Counted from the first letter of the stretch, positions 47,446 to 58,455 are shown. The stretch is 64,000 nt of DNA from Cordylochernes scorpioides (GCA_030710605.1 CP092886.1:157163424-157227423); one strand, 5' to 3'. Notes: generated by a model from the sequence alone, not told the origin. Made by a program: numbers and translations.

Positions 47446-48376
47446 ATATTATTCGCATTTTAAATATTAAATAAAAATAATGTCGAATTTTATGGGTGAG
47501 AGCTTTGATAAAGTTAAAGTCTTCATTTAGAAACAACCCACCCGACTTTAGCGATTCCAGAAGAGTTAATGAATAAAGGCTCCTTGTCGAACTCAAGGAG
47601 AATCTGTTCAAATATATCCCAGGAACCAGAATCTTCATCGAGGGGACTAGGTAACACCACAAAATTAAATTCGTCACTTAGACATAACTCATAAAAAACT
47701 TGAATGATAAGAAATAGGAAATTGTATGGGACGACTCATTTAAAATTGTTTTTAACCCTTTAAGCGTTTTGTCCTAGCCACACTCGGTTTCATGTGCTTG
47801 CAATTTTGGGCTACCTAGAACTGCTTTTAAGCAATGCGCGGTTTAAATAAAGAGCCACCCCGAATTATCCTCACGCGAGCGATATAAAATAACATGATTT
47901 CATTCGTTGACAGTTATCGATGCCCGTTTTTGTAAAATAATGTTAAAATATTAATTTTGATTTTTTTAAAGGGAGAGAACGAGCTATAATTTTTCTCTAT
48001 TCAGACATTGTTTTGTTTCAATTATATAACAAAAAATGAAAAAATATATATATATTTGATTTCCTCAACTATACTGTTTCCTTTTTTCCATGAAATTTTA
48101 CACAAAAAACTTTATATAATGCGTGTTTCTATCATATGTGACCCCATTTTTTTATAGATATTAATAATATAAACATATGCCTTATTTTCAGTGAAATGAC
48201 TAGTAATATATTTTCTGGATTTTACTATTCATCAACTTAAGTAGCTTAATAACATATTTCATAAACATGCAGCTCAAAATTATCTTAGCCAAATTTGGAG
48301 GCCCAAATTTTCCGATTTCGGTAAAGGTGATGACGCTTAAAGGGTCAAATTTAAACCATGTTTAGAATATAATTTA
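47446..48376. other. Intronic AT-rich DNA
   Basis: No gene seen. It includes T-rich and TA-rich runs. Confidence 0.4.
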
Positions 48377-48378
48377 TA

Positions 48379-49690
48379 CAAGGTGGGATCAATAAATAAG
48401 GTGAATTATAATTTATTTTAAAAATAAGAACGATATTAAAAATTAGGACTTGATTTATTCAAAATAATCACCTTGGCTTTCTATACATCGTCTCCATCGT
48501 TCTGGCAACTTGTAAATACCCTCTTTATAGGCACTCTTAGGAAGCGTGTGAAAAATATCTTGCACCACTTTCTGGACATCTTCATCCGAGTCAAATCGCT
48601 TTCCCTTTAACTCCTTCTTTAGTAGTCCAAAAAGGAAATAGTCAGAGGGGGCTAGGTCTGGACTATATGCAGGATGTTCTAAAACTTCAAAACCTAGTTT
48701 AATGATTGTAGATACAGTTTTACATGATATATGCGGCCTTGCATTATCATGAAGGAAGAGTACACCTTTACTAAGCTTCCCTCTTCTTTTGTTTCTTATA
48801 CCGGGCTTTAGCTTATTTACAAGAATGTCACAATAAAGGTCGCTGTTCATACGTTGCCTTGAGGATAAAAATCAAGACAGATTGGTCCATCAACATCCCA
48901 AAAAATTGTTAACAAAACTTTACCGGCCGAACGTTGAGACTTGATTTTTTTTTTTTGGTCTTGGAGAGTCGCCTCGTTTCCATTCCATAGATGCACGTTT
49001 TGTCGAAGGATCATAATGATAACACCAACTCTCATCTCCAGTTACAATTTGGTCAAGGAAATGATCACCTTCCTCTTCATACCGCTTTAACAGAGCCTTT
49101 GAAACCCGAATATGGTTAAGTTTTTGGTCCAAATTAAGGAAATGTGGAATCCATCTGCAGCATATTTTTCTAAATTGCAAATGTTCTTTAATAATGGTGT
49201 GCACAGTTCCATAGCTTATATTCAAATTGTCGGCTATGGTAAAAATGGATATTTTTCTATCCTCCAAAATTAAGTTTTCAACCGCATTTATCGTGCTTGG
49301 CGTCGCTGTAACACTTGGTCGTCCAGGTCGCTCAATATCGGTACATGTATTTTGTCCATTTTTGAACTCGTTAACCCATTTTAAATGTTTTTTTGAGATA
49401 AACAAGACTCACCATAGATATATTTCATTCTTTGGCATATTTGAGATGTTTGAATACCTTCTGCCTTCAAGAAACGAATAACTGCAGGTTGTTTAAGCGT
49501 GGTGCAATCCTTCAAGGGAGCTTCCATTTTAGTTTATTTATAAGTCTCGCACCGCGCGTTGGAAAAAAGAACAGAACACCTTAAATAGTTTCTCGGTGTT
49601 ATATTTTAATATTCTGTGGTTTAAATTATTTTTTGCTTTTTTAATTTTTAAGAAATAAGATAATTCACCTTATTAATTGATCCCCCCTTG
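48379..49690 (-). mobile_element. Complete-length mariner transposon
   Basis: 1312 bp, the standard mariner size. The ends are ~32-bp inverted repeats: CAAGGTGGGATCAATAAATA at one end, CAAGGGGGGATCAATTAATA on the other strand, both continuing into AGGTGAATTAT. TA lies on each side (48377-48378 and 49691-49692). It carries one transposase gene on the minus strand and sits in the intron between exons 4 and 3 of the host gene. Confidence 0.93.
48455..49527 (-). pseudogene. Mariner transposase with two frameshifts
   Basis: From an ATG at 49527 (MEAPLKDC) the first ~45 codons lead to a frameshift in an A-run near 49400. The next frame (49405-48920) holds the helix-turn-helix linker (DIERPGRPSV), NISYGTVHTIIKEHL, and the first catalytic block IVTGDESWCYHYDPSTK (about 49010). 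A second shift lies in the T/A-run near 48945. The last frame (48850-48455) holds FLHDNARPH and YSPDLAPSDYFLF, with 34 residues between the second and third catalytic Asp, i.e. DD34D. All catalytic residues survive. Only the two homopolymer shifts disable it. Confidence 0.9.
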
Positions 49691-49691
49691 T

Positions 49692-50908
49692 ATTTATAAA
49701 CACTTCACGAATATAACTTTAGAAAAAACTATTGCCTATTATATAACTCTCTTCAATTATATCTCACAATTTAAAATTTATAACATCCATAAATAAACAA
49801 AAATATGAGCATAGGCTCTTTCTCATTTCACTTGCTCATGATCTGTCCTTGACCAAATCGATAAATAATAAGGATGATGTTAGAGAGATACCTTGGAATA
49901 TATTTTAATGTATTGAAAAAATCGTATATATAACTTCTTATCCATCTCGTTGACGTAATAGCACTCATACCCTTTCTCTTAAAATGATGCCTGGGTAACC
50001 GCTATGGAGAGATGCAAAAGATCCTTGGTAGCATCAAGCCCCGGATGGACTATTCTCCTAAATGTTCGCGTGAGCACAGAGTCCTCCTCATCAGGTCAAT
50101 TTAGGTTCACCAAATTACCACAAGTCCTGCACTCTGCCCAAAGTCTAACTCTATTTCTTCCCCGCCCTGATTATACGACCATGCCGAATTATGTTTGTGC
50201 CTCTATATACCTGTCTCTTCACTGTTCCTTTATTCATAATTATATAAATTATCTTGATCTCATTACAATATGGTATGAAAACTTTATATAACATATATAT
50301 ATAAAGCATAAGACGCATTTACTGTCAAGACTAGACGCCATCAATTGACTTTCGCCGCAAACTAGCGGCCTCGGGTCGATGACAAATATATATATTGAAA
50401 ATATAAAAAATTGTATTTACTTTTACAAAATAAATTATTGTTGTTAGTACAATATATTAAAATAAGTTTTCTCTAGGAGAGCTAGAACAGAATTTAAATA
50501 TATCCAGGGAAGAAAAATCGATAAGTTAGAGAACAGTCGGCAACTGAAGGCTGCGATCGAGAGGCGGGTGCTGCAGGATTGTGGTGACCTCTCACTTCGG
50601 CCTGGCATGGTGGAAATGGCGATGGCAGCCTTGGTTTAGAGTAGTTGGGTCTATAGAGGTGTTTTAGGGGTTTCCTCTTCATTACTCTCTAGTGTTGTTT
50701 TTATATGGTGTTTGCGCCCTGCTGCTGATTACTTTATCATTAGGGTAGAGGACTATTGTGTAGAAGATTTGTGAGAAGATTAGTAGGAGAGAGAGAAAGA
50801 GATTTCAGAATGACAATTCACGCATTCCAATTTTAACTTAAACTTTCATGCTTGGAATGAGGAAGACATTTGGGTGTGTTAGAGTGTTATACTCAAGTTG
50901 GGACTCAC
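49692..50908. other. Intronic DNA with two GC-richer patches
   Basis: Patches at 49985-50180 and 50500-50690 are less AT-rich and have short open frames on both strands. The plus strand at 50505-50638 reads SRQLKAAIERRVLQDCGD to a stop. The minus strand at 50596-50690 has exon-like borders but the wrong phase for this gene. Neither is assigned. Confidence 0.35.
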
Positions 50909-50986
50909 TCCAGGGGCGAGTCGGGCCGCGACTCAGAGCTGCTGATGGAAAATGTGTCCCAGGTGTCAAAGGATTTCCTTCTTGGC
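50909..50986 (-). CDS. Unrecognised minus-strand gene, exon 3
   Basis: 78 bp between acceptor TTTTGTTTTCCCTCAG and donor GTGAGTCCC, both strong, phase 2 at both ends. It encodes PRRKSFDTWDTFSISSSESR, then PDSPL. The pattern D-x-W-x-x-F ... P-D-S-P-L repeats that of exon 2, which suggests exon duplication. The first base completes a Gly codon with the GG that ends exon 2. Confidence 0.7.
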
Positions 50987-51446
50987 CTGAGGGAAAACAA
51001 AAGTCGGGTTTGACCTTTGGATACCTTTTTAGAATTACATTAAAAACGGTATTTTCTCATCAACCTTAATCAGCTTAATCACACATTTTTGGCATAAAAA
51101 TTACTTTAACATAAATTCCACTTTAAAATCTCTCTAGGTTTAAAAGTATATTCTGTGGAATTTATATATTATGTTGATACAGCCAATCAATAAAAGAATG
51201 TTATAGGCAAATTAAAATAACCATTCGGTTTAATACGCTATAGAGATTTATGAAATATTAAACTTCCATGCAGTTTATATAAAATCAAACAATAAATTAA
51301 GAGATTTTTATTATAAAATGTTTTCAATGGCATTCGCGTAATTTTTTATCATTTTAAAATTTATGTGGAGAATAACTCAATTGCATTTTGAGGTTTAGAG
51401 TTGATATTTATTTGCGTTCTTCATGATGTTACATGCGCCCACTCAC

Positions 51447-51551
51447 CCCAGGGGAGAATCGGGGGGCGAGTGGGTGTCGCGGAAGTCGTTCCAAATGTCA
51501 CTGGAGTCATCTTCACTCGTGTAAATGTCGCCGAAATGAAGATTAACTCGT
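51447..51551 (-). CDS. Unrecognised minus-strand gene, exon 2
   Basis: 105 bp between acceptor TGTTCTCCTAG and donor GTGAGTGGG, phase 2 at both ends. It encodes RVNLHFGDIYTSEDDSSDIW, then NDFRDTHSPPDSPL. It is acidic and Ser/Pro-rich, with D-I-W-N-D-F and P-P-D-S-P-L segments mirrored in exon 3. S-P dipeptides are possible proline-directed kinase sites (inference). Confidence 0.7.
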
Positions 51552-52104
51552 CTAGGAGAACACAGCATTAATCTGATACCTATAAACAAATGTTTTTCTT
51601 GGAGATATAAATAGAAAAAAAATATGTTCTATTATGCATTCTGTGTTCTAATTTGCCATTCATTTGTTCATTTGATTGAGTATTAAAAAAAATTCCCACA
51701 ACAATCGTGGCGACAAAGAGAGGGAAACAGCGAGGATAGATATTCTATTTAGATTTCAATAGCTAATATATATAAAACCTTTTGATATGAATTCCAGTAA
51801 AGGCGGAGGAGCCAGTCTCTTCCGAGATTCTTAATATAAAGCCGGGGCAAAATCAGAGGACTTTAACACATTTTGATGGGACTATTCGATCTGACGGAGT
51901 CTACATGCTAATCAAGGCAGTGATCGATGTCAGCAGTGACCATATGACCGGCTGGCCCTCTCTCTCCCTATCCTTAGTAACTCTATATATATATTTATTT
52001 AACCTTATATGATATTCTATGAACGATAAATAATAACGCAGTTTCAATCTCGATCTCTCTCAGTCGTGTGGCTATTGGGCAGGCGGGCTCCGCGTTCTTA
52101 GTAT
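51552..52104. other. Intronic AT-rich DNA
   Basis: Nothing recognisable apart from short CT-rich stretches; part of the intron between exons 2 and 1. Confidence 0.4.
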
Positions 52105-52690
52105 ATGGAGATTGAGAAAATTGAGATCAGCAACCAATTTTCAGTATTGACTGATAGCCAAGAAAGTATACAACATGATGTTTCTCTTCCCATTGAAATA
52201 TCTGCAACGAGTGTTGAGTTATTGACGAATGTAAAGTTGCACGAAGAAATAAATTCTAGAAAATTCGCAATCAACAAACGGCGGACTTGCAAATTCATTG
52301 CAGGAAAACTGGAATTGGTCTGATATCGGGCATAATGACTTGGCCAACTTCGAACAAAGGAAGCATTCGCCTCCTTCGCAGAGAATTCTCCTGCCTGTAC
52401 CTGGTCCATCTCGTCAAACCGACACTACGCGTGACAGAACTGCGTTGCGATAGCCATCGCGTCCTATAAACAACATCGAGCAAATAAAGGTCTCGAGGCG
52501 AATTCTCGAACAGTGCCGGAAGGAATCTGAAGTTGGGATCTTTGAAAAGGTGCTCTATTTGGAATAATCCTCGGGGTTCTCTCTTGTTTTGAATACATCA
52601 AGGCCCTAGAAAACAAACTGGACAAGAGCTGCTTGGAAAAACTTCTGTGCGGGCTTTAGATGACCTAGAGCGCTCTTAGATGGTATAAAC
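52105..52690 (+). pseudogene. Decayed coding sequence, family unknown
   Basis: The plus strand reads 72 codons from ATG at 52105 (MEIEKIEISNQFSVLTDSQE) and continues in another frame (NWSDIGHNDLANFE, LLPVPGPSRQTDTT) and then KVSRRILEQCRKESE. It is less AT-rich than its surroundings and broken by stops. The style is that of a retroelement gag or ORF1, but I cannot name the family. Confidence 0.35.
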
Positions 52691-53649
52691 AGTCATCGCG
52701 AATATGGACTGTTAATCAACGGAGCCCTCTTTAATTCCGTGAGGATCCTATGATTGCATGGAAGAGATCTCTTCATCGTTGGGAGAACTTCTTCGATGGA
52801 ACATAATTGTATTCATTTAACTATCTTTATTCTATATTTGATATTTTTATTTTACTCTTTATAAAATTGTCAAGCCAGCACAATAACTTATAATATTGGT
52901 TATTTTTCTTATCTCTCTCTACCATTGACTTGTGTAGTCAATAAAACGTTTTCAAATCAAATCTCTCTCTTTCGCTCTCCCCTTTGACTTCACTTCGTAT
53001 AGTTTTAATCTACTCCCAAGATTGTTCACCCCCACATCTCTCAATTAACTAAATACTTATATTTTATTATCGAATTTTACCAACATATATTTGACTATTA
53101 ATTCATCATTATTTTTTTCACAATTATTTCACTATTAATTCACCAACAGGAAGCGTTTCCTTAAAACAACATGATGATAATATGCTCATGTTAATTTGAT
53201 ATTGAAAACAAGTAATCGGTATAATTTCGCAATTTTTAACTTGATAGAGAAGAAGTAAAAAATTCGATTGTTAGAATTAGTTAATTAATTTATGTGATTA
53301 CGCACATTTTGTAATTACCGCCAATCAATTGATCCCAATTTTACTCTATCTGTTAACCTAACTTTTTTGTTGACTTTATAATTCTCTCAGGTTTGTTTAT
53401 AGCTTTTGTAACTAGTGTTAAATTTTAAAGAGGTAGTATATATATATATATATATATTGTGTATGAAAATGAATTTTTTACAATCCATTTGATATTTTTG
53501 ATTTGTTATATGGTAATTGATGAAATTGGTTTTTCAAATGAAAACAAATAAAAACAAACTTAATAGATGTAGACATGTATAATGTTTCATTAAAACCAAA
53601 TCTTAAAGTGTCAATAAAAACATCGATGAAAGTTAAGAAAATTTCTCAC
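52691..53649. other. Intronic AT-rich DNA
   Basis: No gene. A TA dinucleotide run lies at about 53435-53457. Confidence 0.5.
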
Positions 53650-53747
53650 CTGCTTTTTGTGAGATAAAAGGGGATGGAGACCGGGTCTGACCGCTTCATG
53701 TCGTTGAGTGTGGCAGCAGATTTGACGTCCAAGCCGGCATCAGCCAT
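53650..53747 (-). CDS. Unrecognised minus-strand gene, first coding exon
   Basis: The minus strand has an in-frame TAA, then the first ATG (53747) in the context GGGATATGG. It opens 32 codons (MADAGLDVKSAATLNDMKRS, DPVSIPFYLTKS) and ends in AG before donor GTGAGAAA, phase 2. Joined with exons at 51447, 50909, 45571, 44209, 42524 and 39205, the frame stays open for about 217 codons. All junctions are phase 2 and all internal exons are multiples of three, which is very unlikely by chance. The product has alternating acidic/Ser-Pro and basic segments, no transmembrane stretch or signal peptide, and a KSVRF motif. It is likely a soluble, perhaps nuclear regulatory protein (inference). No family recognised. 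Confidence 0.65.
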
Positions 53748-54041
53748 ATCCCTGGAGCCGGCGCAAACCGTTCGTTACCATGGCCTCCTTGCTTTCCCTA
53801 TTCACTTTACTTTCTCTACATGGGTATCTATAACCAACTAGAATAGGATTCTCATGGGTATTATACAGGTTCTTTTTAACCTCGTTTTGGTAGGCCGCAT
53901 ACTCAGTTAAATAATTCTAGTTTCAAAATCATTGCGCGTCATAATAGCAGCCTATTTGCCTTTTCACTTACAAGTGCCCAAGCTTACTCGTACCTACTGG
54001 CTGAGTTGGACTTGTGCCAATGAAGCAACTACAATACATAC
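53748..54041. other. 5' flank of the host gene
   Basis: The stretch next to the first coding exon is GC-richer for about 30 bases (CTGGAGCCGGCGCAAACCG), then AT-rich. No TATA box or other core promoter motif could be identified with confidence. It would hold the 5' UTR and possibly the promoter. Confidence 0.3.
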
Positions 54042-54542
54042 TGTTAAGAATGGTTGGGGAAATCGGCTCTAGATGGCGTGCGCCACGGGATGCGCTGCAG
54101 AGTACTCCACAGAGTGCGCCCACGTGACTGTTTTAGACTATATAAAGGAAGGTAGATCGGAGTAGGAGGGAGGAGAAGGTATTAGAGGAGAGGCGAGGAG
54201 AAGGTATTAGAGGAGAAGGTATTAGAACGGAGTAAGGTGTGTGGCTGAAGGTGGATCAAAGTAAGAGACAGAGAAGATAAAGATCAAGTCGAAGAATATA
54301 AAGTTAAAGAAGATAAGGTTAAAGAAGATAAAGTTAAAGAAGATAAAGTCAAATAAAATAAGTTAAACAAGATAAATTCAAAGAAGATAAAGTCAAAGAA
54401 GTATTATGTAATGTACATATGTGTGTGTAAATGAAGCATATTAAGATTTGCAAATTAGAAAATAAAAAGATCAATATTATTAGAAGGGCTGATAGTGATT
54501 TTTCTCTAGGATTTTAATGACTGGTAGTCATTCTTATAAACA
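54042..54542 (+). mobile_element. Solo LTR (gypsy-type)
   Basis: About 501 bp beginning TGTTAAGAATGG and ending CATTCTTATAAACA, so the termini are inverted TG...CA repeats. It contains an E-box (CCCACGTGAC), a TATA box (GACTATATAAAGG, about 54138), a GA-rich repeat (54165-54235), a 15-bp-type repeat of AAAGTTAAAGAAGATA (about 54297-54400) and a polyadenylation signal in GAAAATAAAAAG (about 54470). There is no internal region on either side, and no unambiguous 5-bp target duplication. Confidence 0.7.
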
Positions 54543-54781
54543 ACACAAAAGACTTAGCACTTACTATATCTTTATTGAAACAGTGCAGCAACTACATTCT
54601 GTGGAAGAAGGGGGATGAAACGATGATGATTGAATTTATACTTAAAGGAAGAGAGACAAAAAGCAGTATATAGAGAAATAAATTTTCCAGTCATTATTTA
54701 GGTAATGTGTAGTTTTTTAAAATGATATCTTGCTTGGCTATATTGTTTTTATCAACTGGGCTTTAAATTTCTTAGCATGTT
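54543..54781. other. AT-rich spacer
   Basis: Lies between the solo LTR and the truncated downstream end of the gypsy gag-protease fragment; no feature recognised. Confidence 0.4.
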
Positions 54782-56266
54782 CTACGAAATTTGTATAGGT
54801 GAGTTTTTCTTACAGTTTTGTAATCTAAGAAATTTTGTACTATATAGATAAGTAGTTAAGTTTTTCTTTTGACAATTTTTTGTTCTCAAGGGAGCTAAGT
54901 GACTGTCCAAGTACTCAGCCCAAGTAGGCTTTCTAAAACTATTAACAGACCCAGCGCTACACTCACAGCTTCTGTTAAACTCAGTAGGTGGCAACTTTAC
55001 AGCCTCGTTTTCAATGCGCTTCACTGATTTCTCCTCGAAGGAGCTTGAAACCATCGGTCTATGCACACTGGCAACGTAGCTAAGGTCTACATAATCTCGG
55101 TCTTCTGGTTTCAAGGAAATCATGTTGCAACGCTCCCGTATGGCAGGTAACGGGATATTGAATCTCCTTATATCATTGATTCCCAGAATCCCGTCGTAGG
55201 CCTTATCTCCGAGTGACATTAGCCAAAACCTTATCTCTCCCAGCTCAATGCCGTTTTCGTTACCAACTCTACAGGTTTTAACACGTGTAAGTGTCTGCTC
55301 TTGGCCTGTCACTGACACTATACGTAAAGTTTTAAGTGCATCGTCCCAATTCTCCTTCAAGACCTTGCACTTTTCAGAATCAATAATACTGACTTGGCTT
55401 CCTGTATCGTATAACAGGTGCCACATATTGCCGTTAATATTCACCTTAACTATTGGCAGATTTCTAAACTGATTTCCTCCATATGAACGTATGTTCACTA
55501 TCTCAGCATTGTCAAGAGTATTGCGGTTGAAAAACATAGAAGACTGTCTTGAGAAATCACTAGGCTTATGTCCTAAGCTACACTCAGGTGGACTCAGCCT
55601 GATTTCGCCCAACAATTTAGTCAGTTTTTCTACCTCACCCCTAAGATCTTCAATACACTGCTCATTTTCGTGCTTCATCCTGTTTACACTGGCACTAAGC
55701 ATCTTCATCTCACTCTTAATGCTATTTATTTCTTCAACCCCTTCTACTGAACATACCCCTTTCATAAAGCTGCAACGGTGTTCTACACTATCCTCCGTGG
55801 CCATGACACTGACTGCTTTGTCTATTGATTTAGCCTCGCTGCGAACAATAGCCTCTCTATACTTATCGAGCACATTTTCGAGGAAAATTTCGAACACTAG
55901 GCTATCGTCAAAACTGTACTCTACTTTATCTCTAATGGCCAGGAATCTTTCTTTAAAAACCATAGGGCTTTCCCCAACTCTCTGCTTAAGACCTTCTATT
56001 AATTTAAGGCATTCCCTAATATCACGCGCTTTCTTAGGGTACAATATGTTCAGTTTACTAGCAATACTTTTGAAACTGCTATCGTTACGGATACCCATCT
56101 CCTCTAAGCTCAACCTAACTTCAGGGGATAAAGCCTCGAACATGAGCAATGCTTTGACCTCAGGATCCCATTTGCCTACTCGAACTTTAAGCTCGACTTC
56201 CCGAATGAAAGATTCGAGATCAATCCCATTAAACACTGACAAGTTGAGCACAGAATTCGCGAACAT
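54782..56266 (-). CDS. Gypsy-type Gag-protease polyprotein (fragment)
   Basis: The ATG at 56266 (MFANSVLNLS) is preferred over one ten codons upstream because it starts at the gag-like sequence. The frame runs about 494 codons without interruption. The gag region shows the retrotransposon gag pattern (FIREVELKVRVGKWDPEVKA, ECLKLIEGLKQ, FKERFLAIRDK). A helical coiled-coil-like part follows (residues ~185-235). No CCHC zinc knuckle is evident. An aspartyl protease follows, with active site LLYDTGSQVSIID and flap/helix YDGILGIND. Reverse transcriptase and integrase are absent: the sequence simply runs out of element near 54850. The 5' LTR lies upstream at 56381-56830. An open frame in a truncated element suggests recent origin. 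Confidence 0.8.
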   Translation of the reverse strand: MFANSVLNLSVFNGIDLESFIREVELKVRVGKWDPEVKALLMFEALSPEVRLSLEEMGIRNDSSFKSIASKLNILYPKKARDIRECLKLIEGLKQRVGESPMVFKERFLAIRDKVEYSFDDSLVFEIFLENVLDKYREAIVRSEAKSIDKAVSVMATEDSVEHRCSFMKGVCSVEGVEEINSIKSEMKMLSASVNRMKHENEQCIEDLRGEVEKLTKLLGEIRLSPPECSLGHKPSDFSRQSSMFFNRNTLDNAEIVNIRSYGGNQFRNLPIVKVNINGNMWHLLYDTGSQVSIIDSEKCKVLKENWDDALKTLRIVSVTGQEQTLTRVKTCRVGNENGIELGEIRFWLMSLGDKAYDGILGINDIRRFNIPLPAIRERCNMISLKPEDRDYVDLSYVASVHRPMVSSSFEEKSVKRIENEAVKLPPTEFNRSCECSAGSVNSFRKPTWAEYLDSHLAPLRTKNCQKKNLTTYLYSTKFLRLQNCKKNSPIQIS

Positions 56267-56380
56267 GATGGAGTACAAAAAATAGTAATAAACCACTCAA
56301 TCAAAGAAAAAAAAAAACCGCACGTACAATTACAGGAATTTACACGTGCAAAACACCAGTAATCCTGGCAGGCTCGCCAA

Positions 56381-56830
56381 TGACAAAAGTTACTATTTAC
56401 GGGTTAACACACAAATACAATATACTAGGGCCTACAGTAAGAGTAACTTAAGCACAGAAAAATCGTGGACTCAAAAGTACAACACCTCTTCAAAATGACA
56501 AAAGTTACTATTTACGGGTTAACACACAAATACAATATACTAGGGCCTACAGTAAGAGTAACTTAAACACAGAAAAAATCGTGGACTCAAAAGTACAACA
56601 CACAAAAAAAGTAAATAATAAACCACAATTCGTTAAATAAAATTAAAAAACAGTACTTAGCTTTATTGCTGCTTAGGTAGGGATCGGACCGGGGTTACAC
56701 AGGTATGCGCCGAGATTGCCAGACAGGGATATAGCACGCAGAGAACACTTTAAGCGTCCCCACACGATATTCCACCACACTGGCGTCGACTCATACCATA
56801 GCCCACTTTATATACAAACATGGCCACATT
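56381..56830 (-). mobile_element. 5' LTR of the gypsy fragment, with internal duplication
   Basis: On the minus strand a TATA box (TATATAAAGT, 56805-56814) lies upstream of the LTR end TTTTGTCA (56381). TTGGCGAGCCTGCCAGGATT follows, whose TGG start suits a tRNA primer-binding site. The last ~105 bp of the LTR are present twice, at 56381-56485 and 56496-56601 (period 115), with only a few differences. The upstream limit of the LTR is uncertain and no downstream LTR copy was found. Confidence 0.6.
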
Positions 56831-58004
56831 CGTCCAATGAGAATGCGGGAGAGATTTGTTCACAAACAAACGAAAACATAAATTCTTTCCACTAAAACCT
56901 GAGATAAGATATGATAAGATTGCAAATATTTGTCAATATAATTTGACAATATGTTGATGAGGAGTTTGACTCCTGATTCGTATGGCAGTGCCATATCTAG
57001 CCGATGTTGTCTTTCCGATACTTTTTTTTATAACCCCTGATGGTGAATTTTTTTTTATGGTTTTAGGTTTTGGTTAAAATCACTATGTCGAGCGGATAAA
57101 TTTAAATTTTTTGTTTTAATCCCATTCACGAGTTTTTCCAATGACAATTTATATTTTTTAAAAGGCGAATTGTCTAGTTCATTGAAGCGATTGAACTGTA
57201 GAGGCAAGTAATTTTGTCATTTTTAGAAAGTTTCCAATGAGATTTTTATTAATTTCTTGATGTCACAGGTATTGCTTGATTGTGAGTAAGAACTATTTGT
57301 TGATCCGAGTTTGTTAAGTTGTTTGTACTTGTGGGCATTGTGGTTGGCGTGTAGTCACGGTGACAAGAAAAGGTAGAGGACTCACCAATTCTCCGTTTCT
57401 TCACGGAGTCCTTGAAGGTAGATCGATTTCTAAATGAGCTAGGATGTTTTAACCGCTACTTTATATATATTATATAAAGAAATAGATATTTTCTGTTTAA
57501 ATTTAGATCATCTTGAGGATTATGGTATGGAGTTATTTGCTGGTTCTTTTTGGTACTAAATGATATTGGTGAATAAGTCGTGGTTAAAATCTTGAAATGT
57601 AAAATAATGAAAATAATTTTGATATGAGATTGTTTTAATTGAGCGCGCTTTAGGATTATATAATAAACATAATTTGATAAAAAGTACCGCCTGGCTTAAG
57701 GCGAATAGAACAAGGAAAACAAAAGATTATTTACATAATGTACAAAGATTTGAGCCGACCGACGGGGAACAACAACAATCAGTTTATATAGTGGAAGCGT
57801 GACCTGTGGCGGTCGATTTAGCAGTATTTGTATCTATGAAATATATTTTTAAATAAAACAATATCTTAACATTTTAAATAATACTTTTATATAACATTTC
57901 TTTAAATAAAATATTTTAATATAACATATATACTCTGTTTTTCTAAGGCTTCTAAAATGATTTTTTTCAGTTCCCTTTATTCAAATTTTTGTTTAATCTC
58001 AGTT
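56831..58004. other. AT-rich interval with a possible micro-exon
   Basis: Mostly AT-rich. On the minus strand 57386-57438 is bounded by acceptor ACATCCTAG and donor GTGAGTCC and encodes SFRNRSTFKDSVKKRRI in its only open frame. It begins in phase 2 and ends in phase 1, and has no partner I can identify. Listed as possible only. Confidence 0.25.
57976..57981 (-). terminator. Polyadenylation signal AATAAA
   Basis: AATAAA on the minus strand, 24 bases past the stop codon of the putative terminal exon at 58005-58367. The position suits cleavage and polyadenylation of that transcript. Confidence 0.35.
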
Positions 58005-58367
58005 TTATAACAGAATCAATGGGTTCAGTGAGCCGATTCCGCTTGTTGGGATAGTCATTTTCTCATTCAAAAATTTCACTCCTTGATTCAAACCAGTTAT
58101 GGTGTCAGGGGTTTGAACATTGGCTGGTACGCTTCTCGTTTCATATTCGTTCGATATATTTAATTTCGTTATTTGCTTTTTGGTATCACATTTCGTCCCT
58201 TTTCGGGCCATGTCAGTTATCTTTACTTTCTCAGGCGCAGAGGTAGGTTTTGTGACATTAGAATTTGCTCGAAACAGGGCTGTGATCAGTGGCTTGGTTC
58301 GGACGATGGTGCTAGGGAACCGTGGGCATATGGGAGCAAGAGCAGCCCTAGAAGCGATTAACGTAGG
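58005..58367 (-). CDS. Putative terminal exon of a minus-strand gene
   Basis: After a polypyrimidine-rich acceptor (CCATCCCCTTCAG) the minus strand is open in phase 0 for 120 codons to TAA at 58005. It is followed by AATAAA. It encodes a Thr/Ala-rich then Lys/Asn-rich segment (PTLIASRAALAPICPRFPST, KPTSAPEKVKITDM, NEKMTIPTSGIGS) with no recognised domain. Codon composition is richer in GC than the flanks. An internal ATG at 58211 would give only 68 codons. Upstream exons are not visible: a gypsy element occupies 58456-63034, and the rest would lie beyond the window. The alternative is a chance open frame in a transposon remnant. Confidence 0.4.
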   Translation of the reverse strand, partial: PTLIASRAALAPICPRFPSTIVRTKPLITALFRANSNVTKPTSAPEKVKITDMARKGTKCDTKKQITKLNISNEYETRSVPANVQTPDTITGLNQGVKFLNEKMTIPTSGIGSLNPLILL

Positions 58368-58455
58368 CTGAAGGGGATGGCCTGTAACACCTAGTGATGT
58401 GATCTCTTGGTCTTTCCCAAGTAGGCAAATACGGCGATTACCCAGAAATTATTTG

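Noticed and set aside
50596-50690. Exon-like minus-strand segment with acceptor AACACTAG and donor GTGAGAGG (KPRLPSPFPPCQAE)
   Set aside because: Its only open frame is phase 0 to phase 0, incompatible with the all-phase-2 gene it lies in; without transcripts it cannot be placed.
55491-56285. 264-codon plus-strand open frame
   Set aside because: It lies entirely antisense to the gypsy gag-protease frame, which has recognisable domains; the plus frame is low-complexity Ser/Leu-rich.
58120-58371. 83-codon plus-strand frame
   Set aside because: Antisense to the longer minus-strand open exon with acceptor, stop and AATAAA; nothing supports the plus frame.
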